This document shows positions 1-6,427 of a DNA stretch of 13,126 nt, piece by piece. Numbering within the stretch: the first letter of the stretch is position 1; each line of letters starts with the position of its first letter. The position numbers were made by a program, and so were the translations under genes. Where the stretch lies: assembly GCA_030824835.1 (NCBI GenBank), contig JAPJRA010000040.1, positions 1-13,126 on the forward strand. Reading direction: 5' to 3'. Origin of the DNA: Geminicoccaceae bacterium. Lineage in GTDB: Bacteria > Pseudomonadota > Alphaproteobacteria > Geminicoccales > Geminicoccaceae. The notes under the pieces were generated by a model. It was not told the DNA's origin and searched no databases. It worked only from the letters and a program-made list of their open reading frames with translations.

Positions 1-251
1 GCGTGCCGACGCCCAACCTGTTCACCGGCATGCAGGAGATCCACGGGCCGCTCGAATGGATCAGCCTGCAGGACATGGCGCGGGCGACGGAACTGTGCCT
101 GGAGCTGGTGCGGCTGTGGAGTGGGGCGGCGGGGTCAGTGACGACGGACGGGCCGGTGGCTCAAGCGGGCGCAGCCGCGGAAGAAGCGGCTCACGTCGGC
201 CGGCCAAGCAAAGCGGATCCTCTCGGTCCGCGCCCGGCACAGCGCCCATGA
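1..251 (+). CDS. Peptidase T-like M20 aminopeptidase, C-terminal fragment
   Basis: The reading frame is open from the left edge, so only the C-terminal part is present. The segment PTPNLFTGMQEIHGPLEW, followed by a helix with ATELCLELVRLW, closely resembles the end of peptidase T (family M20B). There a PNLFTGG...HG segment carries a late active-site histidine. Family members are cytoplasmic zinc tripeptidases that release the N-terminal residue of tripeptides. Peptidase T normally ends soon after the final helix, but this frame runs on for about 40 residues rich in Ala, Gly, Pro and Arg, without family resemblance, to a TGA at 249-251. The tail may be a readthrough extension after a lost stop or a small frameshift. 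The gene converges on the LysR gene. Family assignment rests on a short segment; a related M20 dipeptidase is the alternative. Confidence 0.7.
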   Translation, partial: VPTPNLFTGMQEIHGPLEWISLQDMARATELCLELVRLWSGAAGSVTTDGPVAQAGAAAEEAAHVGRPSKADPLGPRPAQRP

Positions 252-288
252 GCTGGACGGGAGGCGAGGTCACGCCCCCGTCGCGTGC

Positions 289-309
289 GCCGGGCTACGG
301 CAGCCCGGC
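289..309. terminator. Hairpin between convergent genes, candidate bidirectional terminator
   Basis: An 8-bp perfect GC-rich inverted repeat (GCCGGGCT / AGCCCGGC) with a 5-base loop lies between the convergent ends of the peptidase and LysR genes. There is no T-run on either side, so it is not a textbook intrinsic terminator. Position and stem strength make transcription termination or mRNA end protection the likely role. Confidence 0.45.
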
Positions 310-330
310 CGAGATCGAAAGTCCAGTGGC

Positions 331-1329
331 TCAACCCCGTCCGCTATTGCGGGGATCCATGGTCGGTGTTGCAGCCTCGTCGGCTCGAGGGGCCGTCGCA
401 GCGACCTGTCCGGTTCCCGCGATGTCCTGCGCTATGGCCTGCAGGCGTTGCTGCAGTCGCGGCGCGACGAAATCGAGGAAGGCGCGCAATTTCAACGGCT
501 GCTGCTGGTGCGGGGCATGGACCAGGTGGACGGGCAGGGGCGGGGGCGCCCGGCCCACCAATATCGGCACCAGCAACCCCGCCCTGACGCTTGCCACCGC
601 CTGGTAGGAGAGCACCCGGGCGATCCCGACGCCGGCGACGGCACCACCCACGACGCCGTCCGCGGTATTGACCGAGAATCGCGGCTTGATCGTCACCTGC
701 TGCTCGGAGCGGCCATCGACGAAAGGCCACTGCCGATAGGATTGCAGCGCCTCGAAGGCGATGCAGTCGTGGTCGGCCAGCGCGGCAGGCGTCTCTGGCT
801 CGCCGCGCCGCTCGAGATAGTCCGGGCTCGCGCAAACCATCCAGCGGATCTCGCCGATCTTGCGCACCACCAGCGCGCTGTCGGGCAGACGGCCGATCCT
901 GACCGCGACATCGACATGGTTCTCGACGAGATCGATGACGCTGTCGGACAGCACGAGCCGCACCGTCACCTCGCCATAGGCGGCAAGGAACTCGTGGACG
1001 ATCGGGGCGACGTTGAGCGCGCCGAACGCGATCGGCGCGGTGACGAGCAGCTCGCCGCGCGGCGCGCGATACTCGCCCGAGGCGGCACGCTCCGCCTCGG
1101 CCAGCTCCTCGAGCACCCTCCGGGCCGAGGCGACATAGGCGGCGCCGGCCTCGGTGAGCAGCAGCCTGCGGCTGGTACGGACGACCAGCTGCGAGCCGAG
1201 CAAGGTCTCGAGGTCGGCAACGCGGCGACTGACGGTGGGCAGCGGGACGTTGAGCGACCGGGACGCCGCCGACAGGCTCCCGCCGTCGACCGCCGCGACC
1301 AGCGTGCGCATCGCCTCGAACCTGTCCAT
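331..1329 (-). CDS. LysR-family transcriptional regulator
   Basis: A 332-residue LysR-type regulator. The N-terminal winged helix-turn-helix (about residues 1-60) shows the family pattern: GSLSAASRSLNV, then PTVSRRVADLE as the recognition helix, then a wing ending RRLLLTEAG. A linker helix follows, then the effector-binding domain (about 90-290) with the usual segments LRVTAPIAFG-like, DVAVRIGRLPDS and CASPDYLERRGEP. This subgroup (Ala-Met-Arg start, D-x-A-V-R-I-G motif) often controls a divergent redox or detoxification gene. That fits here, because the AhpD-like gene starts 114 bases away on the other strand. The C-terminus carries about 30 extra low-complexity residues beyond the normal end. 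An AGAGGA lies only two bases before the ATG, closer than usual. The effector cannot be told from sequence. Confidence 0.93.
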   Translation of the reverse strand: MDRFEAMRTLVAAVDGGSLSAASRSLNVPLPTVSRRVADLETLLGSQLVVRTSRRLLLTEAGAAYVASARRVLEELAEAERAASGEYRAPRGELLVTAPIAFGALNVAPIVHEFLAAYGEVTVRLVLSDSVIDLVENHVDVAVRIGRLPDSALVVRKIGEIRWMVCASPDYLERRGEPETPAALADHDCIAFEALQSYRQWPFVDGRSEQQVTIKPRFSVNTADGVVGGAVAGVGIARVLSYQAVASVRAGLLVPILVGRAPPPLPVHLVHAPHQQQPLKLRAFLDFVAPRLQQRLQAIAQDIAGTGQVAATAPRADEAATPTMDPRNSGRG

Positions 1330-1351
1330 CGTCCTCTCGGTTCATGGAAGT

Positions 1352-1374
1352 CAGGCTCTCGAAATTAGCGCCTG
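1352..1374. promoter_or_regulatory. Inverted repeat in divergent promoter region, candidate LysR operator
   Basis: CAGGC and GCCTG form a perfect 5-bp inverted repeat separated by 13 bases with an AT-richer core (GAAATTAG), between the divergent LysR and AhpD-like genes. LysR proteins typically bind interrupted dyads of about this size (T-N11-A type) in such regions. The assignment is positional; no -35/-10 pair was confidently found. Confidence 0.3.
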
Positions 1375-1443
1375 CCTGCCAAATTCGGAAGGTGGGTATG
1401 TCACTCCGGCAAGCGCAGGACAACCGATCCAGGAGCGAAGCCC

Positions 1444-1995
1444 ATGTCCCGAATTCCAACCCCCGCCGTCGAGCAGACCCCCGAAAAATCGCAGCCCCTG
1501 CTTGCTGCCGTGCAGAAGCAGCTCGGCACGGTGCCGAACCTGTTCCGCATCGTCGCCAACAGCCCGGCGGCACTGGAAGCCTATCTCGGTCTGTCCGGCG
1601 CGCTCGGCAAAGGCGCGCTCGCCGCTCCGACCCGCGAGCGGATCGCGCTGGCAATCGCCGAAGTGAACGGCTGCGGCTACTGCCTGTCGGCGCATACCTA
1701 TCTCGCCCGCAACCTCGCCAAGCTCGACGACGCGGAAATCACCGCCAACCGCAGCGGCGTGTCCAACGATGTCAGGGCGGACGCGGCCGTGCGCTTCGCC
1801 GTCAAGCTCGCCCGCGGGCGCGGACAGGCGAGCGACGGCGATATCGCGGCACTCAAGCAAGCGGGATATGTCGATGCGGAGATCGTCGAGATCATCGCCC
1901 ATGTCGCGCTCAACACCTTCACCAACTACGTCAATGAAGCGTTGGGGACCGAGATCGACTTCCCCGTTGTGACGCCCCGGACAGCCGCCGCCTGA
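1444..1995 (+). CDS. Carboxymuconolactone decarboxylase / AhpD-like protein
   Basis: A 183-residue all-helical protein of the AhpD/CMD superfamily. The diagnostic element is the active-site helix NGCGYCLSAH, giving C77-x-x-C80 and H84, the redox pair plus proton relay of alkylhydroperoxidase D-like proteins. A preceding LAPTRERIALAIAE segment and a closing EIIAHVALNTFTNYVN helix are also typical. CXXC members use the two cysteines in peroxide or thiol chemistry; true CMD decarboxylases lack this pair, so a peroxidase or disulfide role is likelier than decarboxylation. An AGGAG at 1431-1435 precedes the ATG at a good distance. The gene is first in a three-gene set divergent from the LysR regulator and is probably controlled by it. 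The substrate is unknown. Confidence 0.9.
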   Translation: MSRIPTPAVEQTPEKSQPLLAAVQKQLGTVPNLFRIVANSPAALEAYLGLSGALGKGALAAPTRERIALAIAEVNGCGYCLSAHTYLARNLAKLDDAEITANRSGVSNDVRADAAVRFAVKLARGRGQASDGDIAALKQAGYVDAEIVEIIAHVALNTFTNYVNEALGTEIDFPVVTPRTAAA

Positions 1996-2084
1996 TCCTT
2001 CCCACAAGCTCAGCAAGGGGCGACGTGGGCGCGCGACCGCGCCCGCCAACCCTTCCTCACGCCCCGAGTTCACGGAGCCTTTCC

Positions 2085-2945
2085 ATGACCGTTCGTTTCA
2101 ACACCGTCGATGTCGATGGCCTCAAGCTGTTCTACCGCGAGGCCGGCGACGCAAGCCGCCCCACCGTGCTGCTGCTGCACGGCTTCCCAAGCGCCAGCCA
2201 CATGTTCCGCGATCTCATCCCGGAACTGGCCGGCACCTATCACGTCGTCGCCCCGGATCTGCCCGGCTTCGGCATGACCGAGCAGCCCGCCCGCGACCAG
2301 TTCGACTACAAGTTCGAGAACATCGCCAAGGTGATCGACCGCTTCACCGAGGTGCTGGGGCTCGCAAGGTTCGCCATCTACGTCTTCGATTATGGCGCCC
2401 CGGTCGGCTTGCGCCTGGCGGTCAAGCATCCCGAGCGGATCACGGCGATCGTCACCCAGAACGGCAACACCTATCTCGACGGCGTGTCGGACGCTTTCGC
2501 GCCGATCATGGCCTACTGGAACGAGCCCAGCCAGGCCAACCGCGACGCGCTGCGCGGCATGCTTGCCCCGGCAACGACGCTGTTCCAGTACACGCATGGC
2601 GTCGACGATCCGAGCAAGGTCTCGCCCGACGGCCGCAATCTCGACGACTTCTACCTGGCGCGTCCCGGCAACGACGAGATCCAGCTCGATCTAATGCTCG
2701 ACTACCAGACGAACGTCGCGCTCTACGGGACGATACAGGCCTATCTGCGTGAGCATCAGCCGCCGGTTCTGGCGATCTGGGGCAGGAACGATCCGTTCTT
2801 CATCCCGCCCGGCGCCGAGGCCTTCCGGCGGGACGTGCCGGAGGCCGATATCCGCTTCGTCGACAGCGGCCACTTCGCGCTCGAGACCCACGCTGCCGAG
2901 ATCGGTGCGGCGATGCGCGATTTCCTCTCCGGGCGCCTCGGCTGA
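2085..2945 (+). CDS. Alpha/beta hydrolase, haloalkane dehalogenase/epoxide hydrolase type
   Basis: A 286-residue alpha/beta-hydrolase fold enzyme. HGFP (residues 32-35) is the oxyanion-hole loop. The nucleophile elbow reads VFDYGAPVG, giving Asp102 as nucleophile rather than Ser. IWGRNDPFF supplies the acid Asp236, and DSGHFALE supplies the base His263. An Asp-His-Asp triad is the mark of haloalkane dehalogenases and epoxide hydrolases, which hydrolyse through a covalent alkyl-enzyme ester. A cap domain lies between about residues 130 and 215. No signal peptide is seen, so it is cytoplasmic. The ATG at 2085 is chosen over an in-frame GTG 60 bases upstream because the upstream residues do not resemble the family and CACGGAG precedes the ATG. 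It lies 89 bases after the AhpD-like gene, in the same direction. The substrate is not predictable. Confidence 0.9.
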   Translation: MTVRFNTVDVDGLKLFYREAGDASRPTVLLLHGFPSASHMFRDLIPELAGTYHVVAPDLPGFGMTEQPARDQFDYKFENIAKVIDRFTEVLGLARFAIYVFDYGAPVGLRLAVKHPERITAIVTQNGNTYLDGVSDAFAPIMAYWNEPSQANRDALRGMLAPATTLFQYTHGVDDPSKVSPDGRNLDDFYLARPGNDEIQLDLMLDYQTNVALYGTIQAYLREHQPPVLAIWGRNDPFFIPPGAEAFRRDVPEADIRFVDSGHFALETHAAEIGAAMRDFLSGRLG

Positions 2946-3030
2946 TCCGCCCTTTCCAGGCGACACCTTAGGGACGAGGGCCGTGGCCCGCAGACGGCAG
3001 GGCCAAACGCGCCATCGCGCCATGATCACG

Positions 3031-3044
3031 AGGAGACCCTCCTG
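3031..3044 (+). promoter_or_regulatory. Shine-Dalgarno with CTG start overlapping the stop of a tiny leader frame
   Basis: AGGAG (3031-3035) sits six bases before a CTG (3042-3044) from which the flavoprotein frame reads TRLLYIQASRRGE, the expected family N-terminus. An 8-codon frame starts at ATG 3022 and stops with TGA at 3043-3045, overlapping the CTG as CTGA. This is the usual ATGA coupling arrangement with one base changed. No ATG, GTG or TTG lies in frame before 3207, which would remove the cofactor-binding strand. Confidence 0.5.
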
Positions 3045-3593
3045 ACCAGGCTGCTCTACATCCAGGCCTCGCGCCGCGGCGAAGCGTCGAAGTCCGCGCA
3101 AGCGGCCGAGGCCAATCTGGCCGCCCTGCAGAAGACGAACCCCGAGCTGGAGGTCGACACCCTCTCGGTCTGGGATATCGACCGGCCGGTCCTCGACGGG
3201 GACAAGGTGGCCGCCAAGATCAAGGTGATGACCGGCCAGGGCCACGATGCCGGGCAGAGGACCGCCTGGGTCCAGGTCACCGAGATCGCGAACCGTTTCA
3301 TCTCGGCCGACCGATGCCTGTTTGCGGTGCCAAAGTGGTACAGCGGCGTACCCTACCGGCTGAAGCATTATGCCGACGTCATCCACCAGCCCGGACTGCT
3401 CTGGGGGCTGACACCGGAGACCGGCTATTTCTGTTTGCTTGACAACAAGCACGCGACACTGGTGCTAACCTCGGGCGCCAATTCGGAAAGCGCGCCCAGG
3501 CCCGATTTCGGCTTGGACCTTCATGCGACCTACATACGCGCTTGGCTCAACCAGGCCGGGGTCGATCTCGCCGGCAATCACGGCCGCATCTAG
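3042..3593 (+). CDS. FMN-dependent NADH-azoreductase-like flavoprotein, CTG start, C-terminus short
   Basis: A flavodoxin-fold protein of the AzoR/NAD(P)H-quinone reductase family, about 183 residues from the CTG. Visible family features are the first strand and phosphate-binding loop (LLYIQASRRGEASKS), the FAVPKWYSGVPYRLKHYADVIHQPG segment split by the FMN-binding P-x-W motif, and the late LVLTSGAN and YIRAWLNQAGV segments. Such enzymes use NADH and FMN to reduce quinones or azo compounds by two electrons, protecting against electrophile and redox stress. That suits the neighbouring AhpD-like and hydrolase genes. Relative to the roughly 200-residue family, the protein stops just after the AGVDLAG segment, losing about 30 residues of the last strand and helix. 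No continuation was found in the other frames. With the non-standard start codon, this may be a gene beginning to decay; 3207 would be a conventional but clearly truncated start. Confidence 0.75.
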   Translation: MTRLLYIQASRRGEASKSAQAAEANLAALQKTNPELEVDTLSVWDIDRPVLDGDKVAAKIKVMTGQGHDAGQRTAWVQVTEIANRFISADRCLFAVPKWYSGVPYRLKHYADVIHQPGLLWGLTPETGYFCLLDNKHATLVLTSGANSESAPRPDFGLDLHATYIRAWLNQAGVDLAGNHGRI

Positions 3594-3617
3594 CCTGGCC
3601 GGAAGAGGCGAGACGCC

Positions 3618-3880
3618 ATGGCAGGCCACCGCCCCGAGGGCATCAGCGACACAACGAGCTGTCACCGGGTCGTGGTGGACGGAACCGGGATCTTCCATCG
3701 CGAGGCCGGCCCAAAGGGCGCGCCGCCACCTGCGGCCTACCGCTACACCTTCGATCAGCTTGCCGAGACGACGGCCCGGCTGCTGGACCTTTCGGGCAGC
3801 GACAGCGACGCGCCCACCATCCACGACCACGGTGCGCCCGTGGGCTTGCGCATGATGCTGACCCACCCTAGCGGCCGCGG
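3618..3880 (+). pseudogene. Remnant of an alpha/beta hydrolase with internal and C-terminal deletions
   Basis: The frame begins VVVDGTGIFHREAGPKGAP, the N-terminal pattern of the hydrolase at 2085 (VDVDGLKLFYREAGDASRP). It then jumps straight to YRYTFDQLAETTARLLDL and IHDHGAPVGLRMMLTHP, which matches that hydrolase's helix before the nucleophile elbow and the elbow itself (VFDYGAPVGLRLAVKHP). About 45 residues are missing between the two, including the HGFP oxyanion loop, with the joint near 3720-3738. After THP the resemblance stops, although the frame stays open to about 4220. Cap, acid and histidine are gone, so no activity is expected. The end coordinate marks where recognisable sequence ends. 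It differs enough from the 2085 gene to be a decayed paralogue rather than a recent duplicate. Confidence 0.7.
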
Positions 3881-4228
3881 GCCGTCAGGGCATTTCCGCA
3901 CGGTCGTGCTCGACGTGCTCCACGATGAAGCCCCGGCCGGACGAGCGTCGAGGAGCGAAGCCGCCCCATGGTCTTGGCTCCCCTCGCAACACCAACACCA
4001 GCGGCCATCCACCGTCACCAATGCCCGACAGAGCCGCCTTTGCATGCCGCTCGGGGGCAATGCGGCCAGTCGGATAGCAGATTTCAGCTCTCATAATGGC
4101 CCTGAGACCGGACTCTTCGGGGCTCCCGGCGCGGTGTCCAACGGAGACCATGGGGTAAGGCCCGGCAATCGCGTCACGATCTCGGGCAGGCCAGATTTAA
4201 AAATACTGCTGAAACAATGACTTGCACT
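3881..4228. other. Gene-poor stretch between hydrolase remnant and tRNA, no assignable gene
   Basis: Frames are open on both strands, but none has a family I recognise or a convincing ribosome site. The right part (about 4070-4228) is less GC-rich than its surroundings and ends in a short A-run at 4199-4203, which would read as a U-run at the end of the tRNA transcript. No inverted terminal repeats or transposase motifs were seen. It is best read as decayed sequence, possibly the continuation of the hydrolase remnant plus imported debris. Confidence 0.4.
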
Positions 4229-4320
4229 TGGCGGAGGGACAGGGATTCGAACCCTGGGTGCCTGTCACCAGGCACAACGGTTTTCGAGACCGCCCCGATC
4301 GACCGCTCCGGCATCCCTCC
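4229..4320 (-). tRNA. tRNA-Ser (anticodon CGA), CCA encoded
   Basis: Read on the minus strand, the 5' and 3' ends pair as a 7-bp acceptor stem (GGAGGGA / TCCCTCC), followed by discriminator G and an encoded CCA at 4231-4229. The T-arm contains GGTTCGAATCC. The anticodon stem GCGGT/ACCGT closes the 7-base loop CTCGAAA, giving anticodon CGA at 4286-4284, which reads UCG serine codons. A long variable arm (TGCCTGGTGACAGGCA), typical of class II serine tRNAs, is present. UCG is a common serine codon in GC-rich genomes. The 92-base length fits the class. Confidence 0.96.
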
Positions 4321-4350
4321 GCGACACGCTGGCGGCGCGCGTGCCCGGGT

Positions 4351-4379
4351 TATCTAGTCGCTCGGCGGCCCTCCCGCAA
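4351..4379 (-). promoter_or_regulatory. Sigma-70 type promoter for tRNA-Ser
   Basis: On the minus strand, TTGCGG (4379-4374) and TAGATA (4356-4351) are separated by exactly 17 bases and lie about 30 bases before the mature tRNA 5' end. The TTG of the -35 and TA...A of the -10 match the housekeeping consensus. Spacing and position make this a good candidate for the tRNA promoter. Confidence 0.6.
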
Positions 4380-4545
4380 GTCGCAGCTGTCCTGATGGAG
4401 CACGAGCGGACTTGCGCCAGCAGATTGGCGGGCAATACCGGATGAGCTTGTCCCAGCCGTCGACGCCGTAATTGCTCGCGCGTTCGCCTTCAGCGCGTGT
4501 GAAGGGGATATCCCGCCAGACCGGCTTCCAGGGCCTTCCTGCCAG
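4354..4545 (-). other. Possible remnant reading frame of about 63 codons, unrecognised
   Basis: Minus-strand codons in this interval read WRDIPFTRAEGERASNYGV then DGWDKLIRYCP, with mostly G or C in third positions and a balanced, tryptophan-rich composition that looks more like real protein than the neighbouring frames. There is no ATG, GTG or TTG start and no ribosome site; a CTG at 4545 is the only near-start. The stop TAG overlaps the -10 of the tRNA promoter. It lies just downstream of the DUF1344 gene. It may be a decayed gene that lost its beginning, or chance. I do not recognise a family. Confidence 0.2.
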
Positions 4546-4650
4546 CGGGCTGGAGCATCGCGACCCGCCGCTGGCGTGGATTCGAGCCCGGCCCGCCGCG
4601 GCCGCTGCGGCGAACGGTATCGAGGCGGGAAACCTCTTCGTGGTGGCGGT

Positions 4651-4905
4651 CTACTTGGCGATATCGGCCCGATAGACCACGTAAGAAGTATTGTCGTACT
4701 CCAGACGCACGTTCTGGCCGACCTTGACGTCCGAGAACTCAAGCGGTGCCACCTGGCTCTCGAAGATGTAGGGCTGGCCGCCGACGACCACGGTCTTGCT
4801 GGACGGCTCCACCTGCTCGACCTTGCCGACGACCTCGTCGGCCTTGGCGATACCGGCGCCGAGCAGCAGCGGCAGGGCGATGACGGCGGCGAGAGACTTG
4901 CGCAT
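4651..4905 (-). CDS. Small exported DUF1344-family protein
   Basis: An 84-residue protein. Residues 1-22 form a clear Sec signal peptide: positive MRK, hydrophobic core with LPLLLGAGI, and AKA before the likely cut. The mature domain reads EVVGKVEQVEPSSKTVVVGG, then a YIFE strand, then LEFSDVKVGQNVRLEY, the small beta-rich pattern of DUF1344. This family is found mainly in Alphaproteobacteria and its function is unknown. The SxxxDVxxLKVGQxV-type core suggests a small periplasmic beta-barrel. The ATG at 4905 is chosen because the signal peptide begins exactly there and an AAGGAG precedes it at about seven bases. Upstream in-frame residues do not look like protein. It is monocistronic and divergent from the iol-like operon. 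Confidence 0.85.
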   Translation of the reverse strand: MRKSLAAVIALPLLLGAGIAKADEVVGKVEQVEPSSKTVVVGGQPYIFESQVAPLEFSDVKVGQNVRLEYDNTSYVVYRADIAK

Positions 4906-5388
4906 CGTGGATCTCCTTGCGAACACCTGTTCGCGCTTGGTTGCTTCCATCTTCCGGCGCGGCGATGCGGACCGTCTACAAGTCCCCCACGCACGGGACC
5001 GACCGCGTTGTCGACCCGCCACCGTTCCGTGGCCCGAATACTGTGCTAGGCGCGGCTCGCCTTCTTTCGAGAACGCATCCGTTCTTGCCGTCGTGCACGG
5101 CCTCGCGACCTCCCCGTGGCGGTGCCAGCGGCGACGATCGGGCGGGGGCCGAGCGACCGCCCGGGACCCCAGGCGGGGTTGAAGGCCCGAGCGCCGGAGA
5201 CGGCCCCGATTTTATGTGTGCATATCGGTCGAATTCTTGCTCTAGCTCGGTGGAGCGCGTGCAGCGAGGGTCCGCCCGAGCTGCCGGCAGGAAATATCCG
5301 GGCGAGCCGGGGCCGGTCGTGGTGCGGCCCGCCAGACGGCGGCCGAGATAACGGGCATCGCCGCGGCGACCCGGCAGGGAGGGAAAGA
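4906..5388. other. Divergent intergenic region upstream of the iol-like operon
   Basis: This 483-base region must carry the promoters of the DUF1344 gene (minus) and of iolG (plus). No gene is supported; the frame upstream of iolG is open but does not resemble any family and lacks a ribosome site. Noted elements are a 10-bp perfect palindrome CTGCCGGCAG (5281-5290), followed at once by GGAAATATCC (5290-5299), and the locally AT-rich TTTTATGTGTGCATAT (5210-5225), a plausible promoter or operator zone. I could not assign a convincing -35/-10 pair. Confidence 0.4.
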
Positions 5389-6384
5389 ATGGTGCGTTTT
5401 GCGGTGCTCGGCTGCGGCCGGATTGGGCGCATGCACGCGCGTAACATCAAGGCGCATCAGCGGGCCGAGCTGGTCGCGGTCTTCGACGTGGTAGGGGACG
5501 CAGCCCGGGCGACCGCGGCCGAGCTGGGTGCCAGGGTGCTGGCCTCGGTCGACGAGGCGCTGGCCGACAGCGGAATCGACGCGGTCTTCATCGCCTCCTC
5601 AACCGACACCCATGTCGACCTGCTCACCCGTGCGGCCAAGGCCGGCAAGGCGGTCTTGTGCGAGAAGCCGATCGACCTCGACCTGCAGCGCGTCGACGCT
5701 TGCTGGGCGGAGATCGGCGGGTTCGATCCTCTGGTCATGGTGGGCTTCAACCGACGCTTCGACCCGTCGTTCAAGGCGCTGCGCGACCGGGTGCAGGCGG
5801 GCGAGATCGGCACGTTGGAGCAGGTGGTGATCACCAGCCGCGATCCGGCCCCGGCGTCAGCGGACTATCTGAAGGTCTCGGGCGGGCTGTTCCGTGACAT
5901 GACCATCCACGATTTCGACATGGCCCGCTACCTGGCGGGCGACATCGTCGAGGTGCAGGCGATGGGTGCCAACCTGATCGACCACGGGATCAAGGAGATC
6001 GGCGACATCGATGCCGCCATGATCGTGCTGCGCGCGGCATCCGGGGCGCTGGTCCACATCAACAACAGCCGCCGCTGCGCCTACGGCTACGACCAGCGGG
6101 TCGAGGCGTTCGGCGAGAAGGGCATGCTGCAGGCCGGCAACCGCCGCCCGACCACGGTCGAGGCCTGGGGGGCCGAACGGACCGCGGCGCGGGACCCGGT
6201 GCTGCATTTCTTCATCGAGCGCTACCGGGAGGCCTACGACGCCGAGATCGACCACTTCGTCGACTGTGTCGAGCAGGGCAAGAGGCCGCTGGCCGGCTTT
6301 GCCGAGGGGCGCGAGGCGCTGCGGCTGGCGGAGGCGGCACTCGAAAGTCTGCGTGCGGGGCAGGTGGTCCGGCTCGACCGGTAA
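5389..6384 (+). CDS. iolG: Inositol 2-dehydrogenase (Gfo/Idh/MocA family)
   Basis: A 331-residue NAD-dependent oxidoreductase. The N-terminal Rossmann domain starts VLGCGRIGRMHARN (residues 7-19), followed by the CEKP motif with Lys93. The C-terminal alpha/beta domain holds GLFRDMTIHDFDMARYL, placing Asp170 and His174 where IolG enzymes keep their catalytic Asp-x-x-x-His. A SRDPAPA segment and NNSRRCAYGYDQR are typical of IolG. The enzyme oxidises myo-inositol to scyllo-inosose in the cytoplasm, the first step of inositol catabolism. The ATG at 5389 has an AGGGAGGG shortly upstream and starts exactly at the first Rossmann strand. It is the first gene of the plus-strand operon, 43 bases before the iolD remnant. 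Length matches the family. Activity on scyllo- or other inositols is possible. Confidence 0.9.
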   Translation: MVRFAVLGCGRIGRMHARNIKAHQRAELVAVFDVVGDAARATAAELGARVLASVDEALADSGIDAVFIASSTDTHVDLLTRAAKAGKAVLCEKPIDLDLQRVDACWAEIGGFDPLVMVGFNRRFDPSFKALRDRVQAGEIGTLEQVVITSRDPAPASADYLKVSGGLFRDMTIHDFDMARYLAGDIVEVQAMGANLIDHGIKEIGDIDAAMIVLRAASGALVHINNSRRCAYGYDQRVEAFGEKGMLQAGNRRPTTVEAWGAERTAARDPVLHFFIERYREAYDAEIDHFVDCVEQGKRPLAGFAEGREALRLAEAALESLRAGQVVRLDR

Positions 6385-6427
6385 GGCGCCGTCGGTGCGC
6401 GACGGCACGATCGGGGGAGGCATCGGC

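Noticed and set aside
448..1368. Long plus-strand open frame opposite the LysR gene
   Set aside because: Arg/Gly/Asp-rich shadow of a well-supported LysR regulator; no ribosome site or motif.
2025..2084. Upstream in-frame GTG start for the alpha/beta hydrolase
   Set aside because: The added residues are Pro/Arg/Ser-rich and unlike the family; the ATG at 2085 has a better ribosome site.
2978..3004. Three complementary boxes (GGGCC, GGCCC, GGGCC) that could form alternative hairpins before the flavoprotein gene
   Set aside because: 5-bp GC boxes are expected by chance in such GC-rich DNA, and no T-run or regulatory codons accompany them.
4505..4514. 10-bp palindrome GGGATATCCC
   Set aside because: It lies inside debris with no nearby start to regulate; isolated palindromes of this size occur by chance.
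4570..4600. Second tRNA-like T-arm sequence (GCTCGAATCC on the minus strand)
   Set aside because: The flanking bases do not form a 5-bp T stem, and no acceptor or anticodon arm could be built around it.
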